From contig JAGHCW010000241.1 of assembly GCA_021160245.1 (NCBI GenBank), positions 1 through 11,177 on the forward strand: DNA of 11,177 bases. Direction: 5' to 3'. This document shows positions 1 through 6,761 of this stretch, piece after piece; within the stretch, counting starts at the first letter, position 1; each line of letters opens with the position of its first letter. The notes beneath the pieces are model-generated. The model saw only the letters and a program-made list of their open reading frames with translations, was not told where the DNA came from and searched no databases. Made by a program: the position numbers and the translations under genes. The DNA comes from a bacterium. Lineage in GTDB: Bacteria; B130-G9.

Positions 1-67
1 CCTTCTCCGCCTACTCCCGACTTATTAGACAGCCTCTGAAACGCAGTGATATAGATTGCTCTCATGA

Positions 68-202
68 TTCTAACACCCGAATTCATTCGGGTGACGGATG
101 GACACCCAAGAGTCCCTTCCCCAACCCAAGAATCCCGTCGAGAAGAGGATGTACGGGGGACGGCCTCCGGTGCAGGCCCCCGAATGAATTCGGGGGTTAG
201 AA
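68..202. repeat. MITE-like palindromic element with terminal inverted repeats
   Basis: A 135-bp element is bounded by 24-bp inverted repeats at 68-91 and 179-202. They differ at one position (A versus C, base 8 of the left arm). Each end is also a palindrome on its own: CACCCGAAT-TC-ATTCGGGTG at 74-93 and CCCCCGAAT-GA-ATTCGGGGG at 177-196. The interior holds a near-perfect 13-bp direct repeat, ACCCAAGARTCCC, at 104-116 and 124-136 with a 20-bp period. There is no transposase and no obvious target-site duplication. Open frames crossing it have no recognisable domain and look like translated repeat. It lies just past the end of the formate operon. Interpretation as a non-autonomous mobile or REP-type element is inference. 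Confidence 0.6.
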
Positions 203-238
203 GAGTGATAGCGCTCTTGCATCGCCACCGCTTGCGCC

Positions 239-262
239 GGGCGACGAGGTTCCCGTTCGCCC
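239..262 (-). other. Short hairpin just downstream of the formate operon
   Basis: GGGCGA (239-244) pairs with TCGCCC (257-262). It starts 20 bp past the stop of the last operon gene. There is no T-tract on the minus strand, so it is at most a weak or Rho-assisted end, or a 3'-end stabiliser. The rest of 203-281, and 1-67, shows nothing I can name. Confidence 0.25.
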
Positions 263-281
263 ATCGGCAATCTCAACCGTC

Positions 282-473
282 CTACTTGAAGCAGCCGAGC
301 TGGCATTTGGAAATCCTTATCTTGTTTTGGTTACAGATTCGACTTACGTCAGTCAGCTTGACGTCAATCTGCTCCGCTATCTTGAAGGCGTCGAGGCAGT
401 TCAGTTTCCGCCGATCGTCCTGCTCGTAAGACGCCTCCATTATCGCCATAAGAAGTCTGTCGTTGTCTTCCAT
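282..473 (-). CDS. Small cysteine-containing protein (CQLGCF C-terminus) linked to formate dehydrogenase
   Basis: The 63-residue protein is acidic at its N-terminus. It has a helical middle (about residues 24-50, IAEQ...VSRICNQ) and ends in KCQLGCFK. Cysteines are at 26, 47, 57 and 61. The ATG at 473 is chosen because AAGGAGGAG (476-484) sits just upstream; an in-frame ATG at 491 would add six residues but lies beyond that ribosome-binding site. The layout (LNC...A..IAE...V...VSRICN...I.I..CQLGCF) matches, from memory, a family of tiny uncharacterised proteins in anaerobes that often sit near molybdo-enzyme genes. It is the last gene of the formate operon, 139 bp after the iron-sulfur subunit and behind two hairpins, so it may be transcribed or attenuated separately. 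The helical centre could be a degenerate helix-turn-helix. The function is unknown; metal or cofactor handling or regulation would fit. Confidence 0.8.
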   Translation of the reverse strand: MEDNDRLLMAIMEASYEQDDRRKLNCLDAFKIAEQIDVKLTDVSRICNQNKIRISKCQLGCFK

Positions 474-541
474 GTCTCCTCCTTGGGTCATTGTTAAAAT
501 CAGCCGATGTCGCCCGATGGCATTTGCGATAATTGATGCGC

Positions 542-565
542 CGTTATGTCCACTCCGACATAACG
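542..565. promoter_or_regulatory. Perfect inverted repeat resembling a ModE operator
   Basis: CGTTATGTC (542-550) and GACATAACG (557-565) are perfect 9-bp inverted arms around a 6-bp spacer. The CGTTAT...ATAACG outer half-sites and the 9-6-9 spacing match my recollection of ModE operators, such as the one upstream of E. coli modA. A molybdate-responsive site would suit a gene that follows a molybdo-enzyme. It lies 69 bp upstream of the small gene start at 473. It could instead act as an RNA hairpin. No modE gene is in the window. Confidence 0.4.
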
Positions 566-575
566 ACGGCAAAAG

Positions 576-603
576 AAATGGCTCGACAAAAGCCGAACCA
601 TTT
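576..603 (-). terminator. Hairpin with short T-rich tail, possible intrinsic terminator or attenuator
   Basis: Read on the minus strand, AAATGGTTCG (603-594) pairs with CGAGCCATTT (585-576) over an 8-nt loop. The stem is 10 bp with one G-T wobble and is followed by CTTTTG. It begins 10 bp after the stop of the iron-sulfur subunit gene. The T-tract is short, so termination would be partial at best. It may reduce read-through into the small gene at 282-473. Confidence 0.45.
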
Positions 604-612
604 CCCCAAACG

Positions 613-1605
613 CTAGCTATATCGCTCGACGATCTCTTTGCATACCGACTTGATACCGATGTCAGTTGGGCAAACGTCATCGCAGCGGCCGCAGAGCATA
701 CAAGTTCTGTGGCCCCATCGTTCAACGTCGGCAGCCAGCTTGTGATGTATCCGCCGATGAGTCCTCTGCATCTGAAGGCCCGCTGGATTGTGCCCACTAG
801 CCTCGCGCATGAAGCCATCAAGCTGACACGAATCCCAGATTCTCTGGCGAACCATCTTGCCGTCTTGCTCGCGGTCATAGACCTCAAAGCAGGTGCAAGT
901 TGGGCAAGCTAGGTTGCAGCTTGTGCAGGCGATGCAGCGAGTTGCTATCTCGTTCCAAAAGTCGTCCGGAACCTTACCGGCTCGGATCAGCTCGGAGGCC
1001 TTATCAATGGTCTCCTCGTCGTCCTTGGGCAAGGCGTCGGATTCTTCTTTAAGAGTTTCCATCTTCACGCCACCACAGCCGCATTCTGAGGCTTTTAGAC
1101 TCTCCACGAGCGCTTTGCCTTTATCGGTGTGGGGGTGGACGATGAAGCACTCGCCATCCGAGATAAGCTCGATATCACACTTGCCGCCTGCTATCTTCAA
1201 GAACTCGCCGTCCTTGCCGCATTTCCCGGACACGCCCACTAAAACGGCGCCGTCGCGCTTGTTGAAGTAGATGTCATCGCGGTAATTCTCGGAGAAGAAC
1301 TTGTCGATGAACTCTAGGCAGTCGAGGTCTTGGGCCGTAAATCCCACAACGAAGATCGGCTTTTTGACCGGCTCCGCCGCGTGGAACTGACCGTCTTTTG
1401 AGACCATGAAAACCTCGTCGAACTGCGGAAAGAACACGCTCGTAGGCTTCTGGGGTATCTTGCCACCCTCAAGGGCTAGCGGCCCCTCATCAAGGCCACC
1501 GAGCACTCGCGTTCCATCGTGCAGCTTCACCGGCGCCCGCAAGTCGTAATCAGTGCCCAGCGATTCAAAGAAGGTCTTTAGCTCTTGTGTCGTTGCTCGT
1601 TTCAT
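613..1605 (-). CDS. Double [4Fe-4S] electron-transfer subunit (sulfhydrogenase beta/AsrA type)
   Basis: This 330-residue cytosolic protein has no signal peptide or membrane segment. The N-terminal half is the domain typical of the HydB/ShyB and AsrA family. Two ferredoxin-type motifs follow: C224-C227-C230-C234P, running on into TCTCF, and C302-C305-C308-C312P. Between them lies a WDSCQLDGFMREASGHNP stretch (257-274), a family hallmark. Extra cysteines at 175, 177 and 322 are of unknown role. The ATG at 1605 is chosen over an upstream in-frame start at 1632 because it overlaps the formate dehydrogenase stop as ATGA and follows AAGGGGG. In sulfhydrogenases this subunit wires the catalytic protein to the flavin subunit. 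Here the partner is formate dehydrogenase, so it most likely carries electrons between the FdhA cluster and the FAD subunit at 3638-4501. I am confident of the family and infer the partner from gene order. Confidence 0.85.
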   Translation of the reverse strand: MKRATTQELKTFFESLGTDYDLRAPVKLHDGTRVLGGLDEGPLALEGGKIPQKPTSVFFPQFDEVFMVSKDGQFHAAEPVKKPIFVVGFTAQDLDCLEFIDKFFSENYRDDIYFNKRDGAVLVGVSGKCGKDGEFLKIAGGKCDIELISDGECFIVHPHTDKGKALVESLKASECGCGGVKMETLKEESDALPKDDEETIDKASELIRAGKVPDDFWNEIATRCIACTSCNLACPTCTCFEVYDREQDGKMVRQRIWDSCQLDGFMREASGHNPAGLQMQRTHRRIHHKLAADVERWGHRTCMLCGRCDDVCPTDIGIKSVCKEIVERYS

Positions 1606-3641
1606 GACGCCCCCTTTATCTGTGCTGCGCACACTTTGAACTCTGGGATTTTTGCCACTGGATCAAGTGCGTTGTTGGTCAAAACGTTTGCCGCGCCCTC
1701 CTCAAAGTGGAATGTCATGAACAGATGGCCCGGAATGACGATGTCCGAGACTCTGGCAAGCGCCTTGACCTCGCCACGGCGGGTCGAGACCATAACCGGG
1801 AAGCGGTCATATATGCCTAATCTCTTGGCGTCATCTGGGTGAATCTCAATGTATGGGAACCGCTCTTCCCGGTCCAAGAGGCGCGACCGTCTGGTCATTG
1901 TGCCTGTATGGAAATGGAAGTAGCATCGTCCCGTCGAGAGAACAAACGGATACTCATCGTCCGGCAGCTCCATAGAGGGCTTGTAAGGCGCGGGGCTAAA
2001 TAGCCCGAGTCCCCGCTTGAACGTGCCCTTATGCAGGAATGGTGTGCCAGGATGTTCTCTGTCTGGACAAGGCCATTGGAGCCCAACCTGGTCAATCCTG
2101 TCATAATGCATGCCACCGTAAATGGGTGTCACCTCTGTAATCTCGTCCATGATCTCCTTCGGCGAATTGTACGTGAGACCATCATACCCCATGCGCCTCG
2201 CCAAATCGCCAACGATGTCCCAGTCCTGCCTCGCCTTGCCCGGCGGGTCGCACGCCTTTCGGACGCGCTGGCACCGACGCTCGGTCGAGGTGAACGTTCC
2301 ATCTTTCTCCGCATAGCAGGCCGCGGGAAGAACCACGTCCGCAAGGGCAGTTGTTGGCGTTGGGAAGATATCCTGAACGACCAGAAAGTCGAGCTTATCT
2401 AGTCCAGCCTTGACATGATGCTGGTCAGGATCGGACATCATCGGATTCTCTCCCAAAACGTAAAGCGCCTTGAGCTCGCCGTCGAAAGCCGCATTGATCG
2501 CCGTCGTAACCGTCAATCCCACGTTACCAGGCAGGTTCTCAACGCCCCAGGCTTTCTCAAACTTCGCCCTCGACGCCTCGTCCACGACCTTCTGGTAGCC
2601 CGTATAGACGTTCGGAAGCGCACCCAAGTCGCACGCGCCCTGGACGTTATTCTGGCCACGAAGAGGGTTGACACCAGTCCCGGTTTTGCCGACGTTGCCA
2701 GTAAGCATCGCCAGATTCGCGCAGGATTTGACGTTGTCAACGCCATGAGAGTGCTGCGTGATACCCATTGAGTAGATGATCATCGCCCTCTCAGCGGTCG
2801 CGTACATCCGTGCGGCATTGACGACCTCTTCAGGCGTTATCTTGCATATCGCAGCAGCTCGCTCCGGCGTGAACTCCGCAACAACAGTCTTCAGCTCGTC
2901 ATAGTTCTCGGTCCGCGTCCTGACGAACTCATCGTCCGCAAGACCTTCCTTGATGATGACGTGCATCAGGCCATTTAAGAACGCAACATCGGTCCCGTTC
3001 TCCCATCGGATGTGCATATCCGCAATATCTGCAAGTCGTATCTTGCGGTTGTCGGCCACGATGAGTTTCGTGCCCCCTTTGACCGCGTTGATAACTCGCG
3101 TCCCGATTAGCGGATGCTGCTCAGTCGTGTTGGAACCCGTCACCAATATGCAGTCGGTCTCCTCGACACAGGAAATCGAGTTTGTCATCGCGCCAGAACC
3201 AAATGTCCCAGCCAGTCCAACGACTGTTGACGAGTGGCAGAGACGAGCACAATGGTCAACGTTGTTGGTTTTGAAGACCGCCCGCGCAAGCTTCATCAGC
3301 GCATAGTTCTCCTCGTTCGTCGTCTTAGCCGACGAGAAGAAAGCGATTGAGTCTGTTCCGTGCTTCTCTTGCGTCTCCTTTAGCTTTGAGGCGATGAGGT
3401 CCAGCGCCTCGTCCCATGACGCCTCAACGAGTTTCCCGTCTTTTCTGATCTGTGGGACGGTCAGCCTATCAGGATGGTTCGGAAAGTTGAATGCGTTCCA
3501 GCCCTTGACGCAGAGCTGTCCCTTCGCCACGACATGGGTGCTTGAGGGCTCAACGCCGACAAGCCGACCGTTGTCGTCAGCTAGGAGATAAAACTGGCAG
3601 CCCGTGCCGCAGTAGGGGCAAGTTGTCAATGTTCGTTTCAT
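1602..3641 (-). CDS. fdhA: Formate dehydrogenase catalytic subunit (Mo/W bis-MGD, Cys type)
   Basis: The 679-residue enzyme catalyses formate/CO2 interconversion. The N-terminal [4Fe-4S] ligands are C8, C11 and C15 (CPYCGTGC) and C44, followed by K46 in CVKG, which relays electrons to the pterin. Molybdopterin oxidoreductase domains span about 60-480. The active-site segment is ARLCHSSTV, with C135 at the metal-ligand position that is selenocysteine in E. coli FdhF, and H136 after it. The conserved arginine lies in GVNPLRGQNNVQG (R328). The C-terminal dinucleotide-binding domain is about 560-675. There is no Tat signal, so the enzyme is cytoplasmic. The ATG at 3641 is chosen because the protein then begins five residues before the iron-sulfur motif, AAGGGGGG precedes it, and ATGA overlaps join it to both neighbours. 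Length and order match FdhF-type enzymes. Metal choice (Mo or W) and reaction direction cannot be read from the sequence. Confidence 0.96.
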   Translation of the reverse strand: MKRTLTTCPYCGTGCQFYLLADDNGRLVGVEPSSTHVVAKGQLCVKGWNAFNFPNHPDRLTVPQIRKDGKLVEASWDEALDLIASKLKETQEKHGTDSIAFFSSAKTTNEENYALMKLARAVFKTNNVDHCARLCHSSTVVGLAGTFGSGAMTNSISCVEETDCILVTGSNTTEQHPLIGTRVINAVKGGTKLIVADNRKIRLADIADMHIRWENGTDVAFLNGLMHVIIKEGLADDEFVRTRTENYDELKTVVAEFTPERAAAICKITPEEVVNAARMYATAERAMIIYSMGITQHSHGVDNVKSCANLAMLTGNVGKTGTGVNPLRGQNNVQGACDLGALPNVYTGYQKVVDEASRAKFEKAWGVENLPGNVGLTVTTAINAAFDGELKALYVLGENPMMSDPDQHHVKAGLDKLDFLVVQDIFPTPTTALADVVLPAACYAEKDGTFTSTERRCQRVRKACDPPGKARQDWDIVGDLARRMGYDGLTYNSPKEIMDEITEVTPIYGGMHYDRIDQVGLQWPCPDREHPGTPFLHKGTFKRGLGLFSPAPYKPSMELPDDEYPFVLSTGRCYFHFHTGTMTRRSRLLDREERFPYIEIHPDDAKRLGIYDRFPVMVSTRRGEVKALARVSDIVIPGHLFMTFHFEEGAANVLTNNALDPVAKIPEFKVCAAQIKGAS

Positions 3642-4501
3642 ATTGCCCCCCTTATTCCACTGATTTCGTTCAACCAGAAGACCGGCCCGTCGATGCAGCA
3701 ATAGAGATGCTCGATGGCGCAGTGCCCACACTTGCCAACGCCGCACTTCATGTAGCGCTCGAGCGAGACGACTATCTGCTCCTCAGTCAGGCCCTTCTTC
3801 TTGAGCTCCGCAATCACGAACTTGTACATGACCGGCGGACCAACGATGACTGCCACCGTATTCTGGACATCCAGCGATAGCGGCGGAATCAAAACCGTTA
3901 TCAGCCCGACCTGGCCCTCATCGAAACACGCGCCGTCAGGAACACCATCGACCGCGTAGTTGCACGCGAACGTATTGGAATTGCCCCATTCGACGAGATC
4001 TTCCTTATACAAACGGTCCCCCGGCGTCTTTGCCCCATAGAGAATCGTAAGCTTGCCAAACTCACTTGGCCTGTCCTCGCAATACTGGATGAGCGAACGC
4101 ATCGGCGCGAGACCGCAGCCGCCAGCGATAAGGACTAAGTCCTTGCCAGCTAACTTCTCAGCGTCGAAAAACGTGCCAAACGGTCCACGAATCCCGATCT
4201 TGTCGCCCTCTTTCAACTCGTGCATTGCGCCGGTCAACGTGCCAGCGTTCCGAACGCCGAGCTCAAAATAGCCCTTGCGCGTCGGCGAACTCGAGATGGA
4301 AATCGGCGCCTCGCCATATCCCAGTATTGAGACCTGGACGAATTGCCCGGGTCTGTGGCCAAGCTCTCGCCCCTCCGGCAGCTCAATCCGGAACAGCGTC
4401 TCCAAAGGTGTCAAGACGCGCTTGGAGCCTATCTTGCAGAGAAGCGGCTGGTATATCTGACCGCCCGTCTCCTCTGCTATGGTCTTGGTCATCACACTCA
4501 T
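3638..4501 (-). CDS. FAD/NAD(P)H-binding [2Fe-2S] subunit (sulfhydrogenase gamma/AsrB/PyrK type)
   Basis: The 287-residue protein is a ferredoxin-NADP reductase-like fold. An FAD-binding barrel occupies about 15-115, with RPGQFVQVS and PISISSSP (about 50-73). A nucleotide-binding domain follows, with GGCGLAP (127-133) and GPPVMYKF (221-228). A C-terminal [2Fe-2S] site has C253, C258, C261 and C268 or C269. Related subunits in sulfhydrogenases (HydG), anaerobic sulfite reductase (AsrB) and dihydroorotate dehydrogenase (PyrK) pass electrons between NAD(P)H and an iron-sulfur partner. Here it should connect NAD(P)H to formate dehydrogenase through the double-cluster subunit. The first ATG (4501) follows a spaced AGAGGT; an ATG at 4492 is possible. 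Its stop overlaps the next start as ATGA, implying translational coupling. The NADH versus NADPH preference cannot be told by eye. Confidence 0.9.
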   Translation of the reverse strand: MSVMTKTIAEETGGQIYQPLLCKIGSKRVLTPLETLFRIELPEGRELGHRPGQFVQVSILGYGEAPISISSSPTRKGYFELGVRNAGTLTGAMHELKEGDKIGIRGPFGTFFDAEKLAGKDLVLIAGGCGLAPMRSLIQYCEDRPSEFGKLTILYGAKTPGDRLYKEDLVEWGNSNTFACNYAVDGVPDGACFDEGQVGLITVLIPPLSLDVQNTVAVIVGPPVMYKFVIAELKKKGLTEEQIVVSLERYMKCGVGKCGHCAIEHLYCCIDGPVFWLNEISGIRGAI

Positions 4502-4530
4502 AAATCTAGGTTACCTCTTGATAGTTTTGG

Positions 4531-4552
4531 CGGTCCTTAAAAATAAAGACCG
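4531..4552 (-). other. Intercistronic hairpin in the formate operon
   Basis: Read on the minus strand, CGGTCTTT pairs with AAGGACCG (one G-T wobble) over ATTTTT. It lies in the 54-bp gap between the channel gene and the flavin subunit gene. There is no T-tract after it, so it is more likely an mRNA processing or stability element than a terminator. It could help set channel expression apart from the enzyme genes. Confidence 0.35.
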
Positions 4553-4555
4553 TTA

Positions 4556-5398
4556 TCAGTCCTTGCTACCTCGAACAAAGACATACCAGTAGCCGATGCC
4601 CACAAAAAGCGCTCCACCAACGATGTTGCCCAGTGTAACCGAAATCAGGTTCTGAGACCACATGTTGCTCCAGTTGATCGTCGCCAGCTGCGCCTTCGAC
4701 AATCCAGTGCCGCTAACCGCTTTGCTGAAGTTCTTGGCGAAGATGCCGGCAGGGATGAAATACATATTGGCGATGCAATGCTCAAATCCGCTCGAGACAA
4801 ACGCCATGATCGGGAAGAAGCAAGCCCATATCTTCCCCATGACGGTCTGTGCCGCTATCGCCAGATAGACTGCCAAACAAACGAGCCAGTTACAGCAGAT
4901 TGCTCTGAAAAAATACGCCCAGTTGTGGTTGAGACCTTCCTGGACGCTAGAAACCTTCCCATAAGCTATCTTGATAGCTGTCGTCCCAACTGGTCCATCA
5001 AGAAGACCCGACCATTTTGCGATTATCAAAGCCATCAAGATCGAGCCCACAAAGTTCGCGATATAGACCACTGACCAGTTCCGCATCAGGCCGCCAATCG
5101 TGATCTTCTTATGCGCCGCCGCTATCGACAGCAGGTTGTTGCCCGTAAAGAGCTCCGCCCCTGCGATCACGACCAGCATAAGGCCGACACTAAAGACGCC
5201 GCCGATGAGCAGCTTCTTGAGGCCGAAATACTCAAATGAACCTGTCGCAACTGTTGATGCCAGGTGCGCCCCGAAGGCAATATAGACCCCCGCGAGCACG
5301 CCCAACCAAGTCATGTTGCCAAAAGGCAGAGCAGCCTTCTTCTCGCCAGCGCCGACCAGCGCTTTTGCCACCTGAGGTGGCGCAAGGAAGTTTGCCAC
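4556..5398 (-). CDS. focA: Formate/nitrite transporter (FNT) family channel
   Basis: The 280-residue integral membrane protein has about six hydrophobic segments (roughly 30-50, 62-82, 108-128, 160-183, 188-215, 250-275). The N-terminal PPQVAKALVGAGEKKAALP is typical of the family. So are the loop motif GAELFTGN (80-87) and GFEHCIANMYFIPAG (204-218), whose H207 corresponds to the central pore histidine of FocA. FNT proteins form pentameric channels for formate, nitrite or hydrosulfide; the adjoining formate dehydrogenase makes formate the likely substrate. The start is GTG at 5398, supported by AAGAGGAG (5407-5414) eight bases upstream. It is the first gene of the operon, about 130 nt downstream of the promoter at 5537-5565. 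An archaeal-type name such as fdhC would also be defensible. Confidence 0.93.
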   Translation of the reverse strand: MANFLAPPQVAKALVGAGEKKAALPFGNMTWLGVLAGVYIAFGAHLASTVATGSFEYFGLKKLLIGGVFSVGLMLVVIAGAELFTGNNLLSIAAAHKKITIGGLMRNWSVVYIANFVGSILMALIIAKWSGLLDGPVGTTAIKIAYGKVSSVQEGLNHNWAYFFRAICCNWLVCLAVYLAIAAQTVMGKIWACFFPIMAFVSSGFEHCIANMYFIPAGIFAKNFSKAVSGTGLSKAQLATINWSNMWSQNLISVTLGNIVGGALFVGIGYWYVFVRGSKD

Positions 5399-5436
5399 AG
5401 TCCGTTCTCCTCTTTTTTGAGGTTAGTCTTACACTT

Positions 5437-5447
5437 AGATAGTATCT
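5437..5447. other. Small palindrome in the formate operon leader
   Basis: AGATA-G-TATCT is an 11-bp perfect palindrome within the untranslated leader, about 40 bp upstream of the channel gene start. It may be an operator half or chance. The rest of the leader (5399-5530) shows no riboswitch I can recognise. Confidence 0.2.
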
Positions 5448-5536
5448 CTAATCGACATGCTGAAATTGCCGTCGGATTGTGTGAGCAGTTTTTGAGAATC
5501 AACCGTGAGAATACAAGGCTGAGTCCTCATTTATGG

Positions 5537-5565
5537 ATACTATGAATGGCCGACAGAAGTGTCAA
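5537..5565 (-). promoter_or_regulatory. Sigma70-type promoter for the formate operon
   Basis: On the minus strand, TTGACA (5565-5560) is a perfect -35 box. It is followed after 17 bp by TAGTAT (5542-5537), which matches four of six -10 positions. The expected transcript start is near 5530, leaving a leader of about 130 nt before the GTG start. No sigma54-type GG-N10-GC site was found, unlike the E. coli fdhF arrangement. Confidence 0.6.
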
Positions 5566-5612
5566 GCCCAGAATGTGAAAAATATATCAAATGGGCGACT
5601 GTCATCATAATA

Positions 5613-5633
5613 ATTGCAGCCGAATCCGGCAAT
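5613..5633 (-). terminator. Weak hairpin after the reductive-dehalogenase-like gene
   Basis: On the minus strand, ATTGC (5633-5629) and GCAAT (5617-5613) enclose a CG-rich loop and are followed by TATTATG. The hairpin lies 15 bp after the stop at 5649. The stem is short and the T-tract interrupted, so termination is uncertain. Confidence 0.25.
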
Positions 5634-5648
5634 ATAAGAAAATGACCC

Positions 5649-6743
5649 CTACCGGACTCCGTGTATGGGCTTCGGTTTAGGTCGTTTGCCGAGGCGCATG
5701 TGGGAGTCGGCGATTATCCGGTCGATGACCGCGGAATTGCCTTTGATCGAATTGATGAGGTCTTCCTGAACGTTGTGGCTGAATGGGCAGCAGGCAAGAC
5801 AGATGCCGCAGTCCGTTCCAACCCGCTTCCAGACCTCCATGCAGCTTGCGTCCTCAAAGCCCCAGCGGATTTGGCCGTCGTCGTCGATAGCCTGACCCTT
5901 GGATATAGCGTTGCCGATGCAGCTCGTAGCGCAAATGTCGCAGCGCATGCAGAAATCTAGAAGTCCAAAGTCGATCTGCTCATCCAGCAATAGCGGCAAA
6001 TCGGTCATAACGGCGCCGAGGCGCACACGGCTTCCGTACTTTGTGGTTACGAGCATTCCATGCCGGCCGATTTGGCCGAGTCCTGCGTCACGGGCCAAGC
6101 GGACGAGCGGCGCGCTATAGGAGCCGAAGGTGTTCAAGAATGCCCGATAGCCGATGGACTTCAGGTAAATAGCAAGGCCGCATCCGGCAAGCGCGATGTC
6201 GCGGTAGCCTCTATCCGTGGCCAGTATCTCATCAATGTGCGGCGCACGGTTGATCATCTCTTTGTTCATCTCCACCGCAAGGACGATGGCGTATCGGAGG
6301 CTCTTGTCCACCGGCTCGCCATATTCGCCGCCCATCGAGCGCCCGCAGTGCGTGTAGAAATGCTCATCTTGCATCTTTACAATGCCGACGATGTCTGCGC
6401 CGTAATAGAGTGCGACCTTCTTGATAATGGGAGTAATCTCATCTGGCGCGATAGCTATCTTGCGGGTGCTGACTGGCGCCTTCTCGACCATCTCCATTGA
6501 GGCGAAGAGCATCGCAACGTTGCCGTCAACGAAGTGCTCAATCGCCGCCAACCTGTCCGGGACGTCGTCGAAGCAGGCGTCCGGCTTCATGCGGCTCAAT
6601 GGCCCAGTCATCGGCACATTCCGGACCTCCCTGTCCCGCGCCTCAAGCTCAGGATACCGCCCGTAATACTCCCTGTATCGGTCGCTTCCCTCAACGAGTG
6701 CCATCCTCGAGAAGGTCGTATCTCTCTCGTCAATCAATCTCAT
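5649..6743 (-). CDS. Reductive-dehalogenase/QueG-like iron-sulfur protein, cytosolic
   Basis: The 364-residue protein ends with two ferredoxin-type motifs: C265-C268-C271-C275, then C312-C315-C319P, with C301 a likely fourth ligand. Upstream, APLVRLARDAGLGQIGRHGM and RVRLGAVMTDLPL (about 211-251) are typical of the cobalamin-binding domain shared by reductive dehalogenases (RdhA) and epoxyqueuosine reductase (QueG). The N-terminal part (VPMTGPLSRM, VPDRLAAIEHF) looks RdhA-like rather than QueG-like. There is no RR Tat signal and no RdhB-type membrane anchor gene beside it, so it is probably a soluble, non-respiratory member. C275 is followed by I instead of the usual P. The ATG at 6743 has AAAGGAG ahead of it. 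The bound corrinoid and substrate are not known; dehalogenation should not be assumed. Confidence 0.8.
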   Translation of the reverse strand: MRLIDERDTTFSRMALVEGSDRYREYYGRYPELEARDREVRNVPMTGPLSRMKPDACFDDVPDRLAAIEHFVDGNVAMLFASMEMVEKAPVSTRKIAIAPDEITPIIKKVALYYGADIVGIVKMQDEHFYTHCGRSMGGEYGEPVDKSLRYAIVLAVEMNKEMINRAPHIDEILATDRGYRDIALAGCGLAIYLKSIGYRAFLNTFGSYSAPLVRLARDAGLGQIGRHGMLVTTKYGSRVRLGAVMTDLPLLLDEQIDFGLLDFCMRCDICATSCIGNAISKGQAIDDDGQIRWGFEDASCMEVWKRVGTDCGICLACCPFSHNVQEDLINSIKGNSAVIDRIIADSHMRLGKRPKPKPIHGVR

Positions 6744-6761
6744 ATCACGCTCCTTTATTGG

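Noticed and set aside
104-136. Direct repeat that might start a CRISPR array
   Set aside because: There are only two 13-bp copies, separated by a 7-bp gap, with no cas genes. They are internal to the inverted-repeat element.
64-429. Plus-strand open frame of 121 codons over the repeat element
   Set aside because: Its first half translates the inverted-repeat element and its second half is antisense to the small cysteine protein. It has no coherent protein features.
474-887. Minus-strand open frame extending the small cysteine protein upstream to 887
   Set aside because: It overlaps the iron-sulfur subunit gene in another frame, crosses two hairpins and has no SD at its far start. The ATG at 473 has an excellent SD and matches the family length.
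463-912. Plus-strand open frame of 149 codons
   Set aside because: It lies antisense to the iron-sulfur subunit gene and the small gene, has no recognisable domain and no supporting SD. The same applies to the other antisense frames inside the formate operon.
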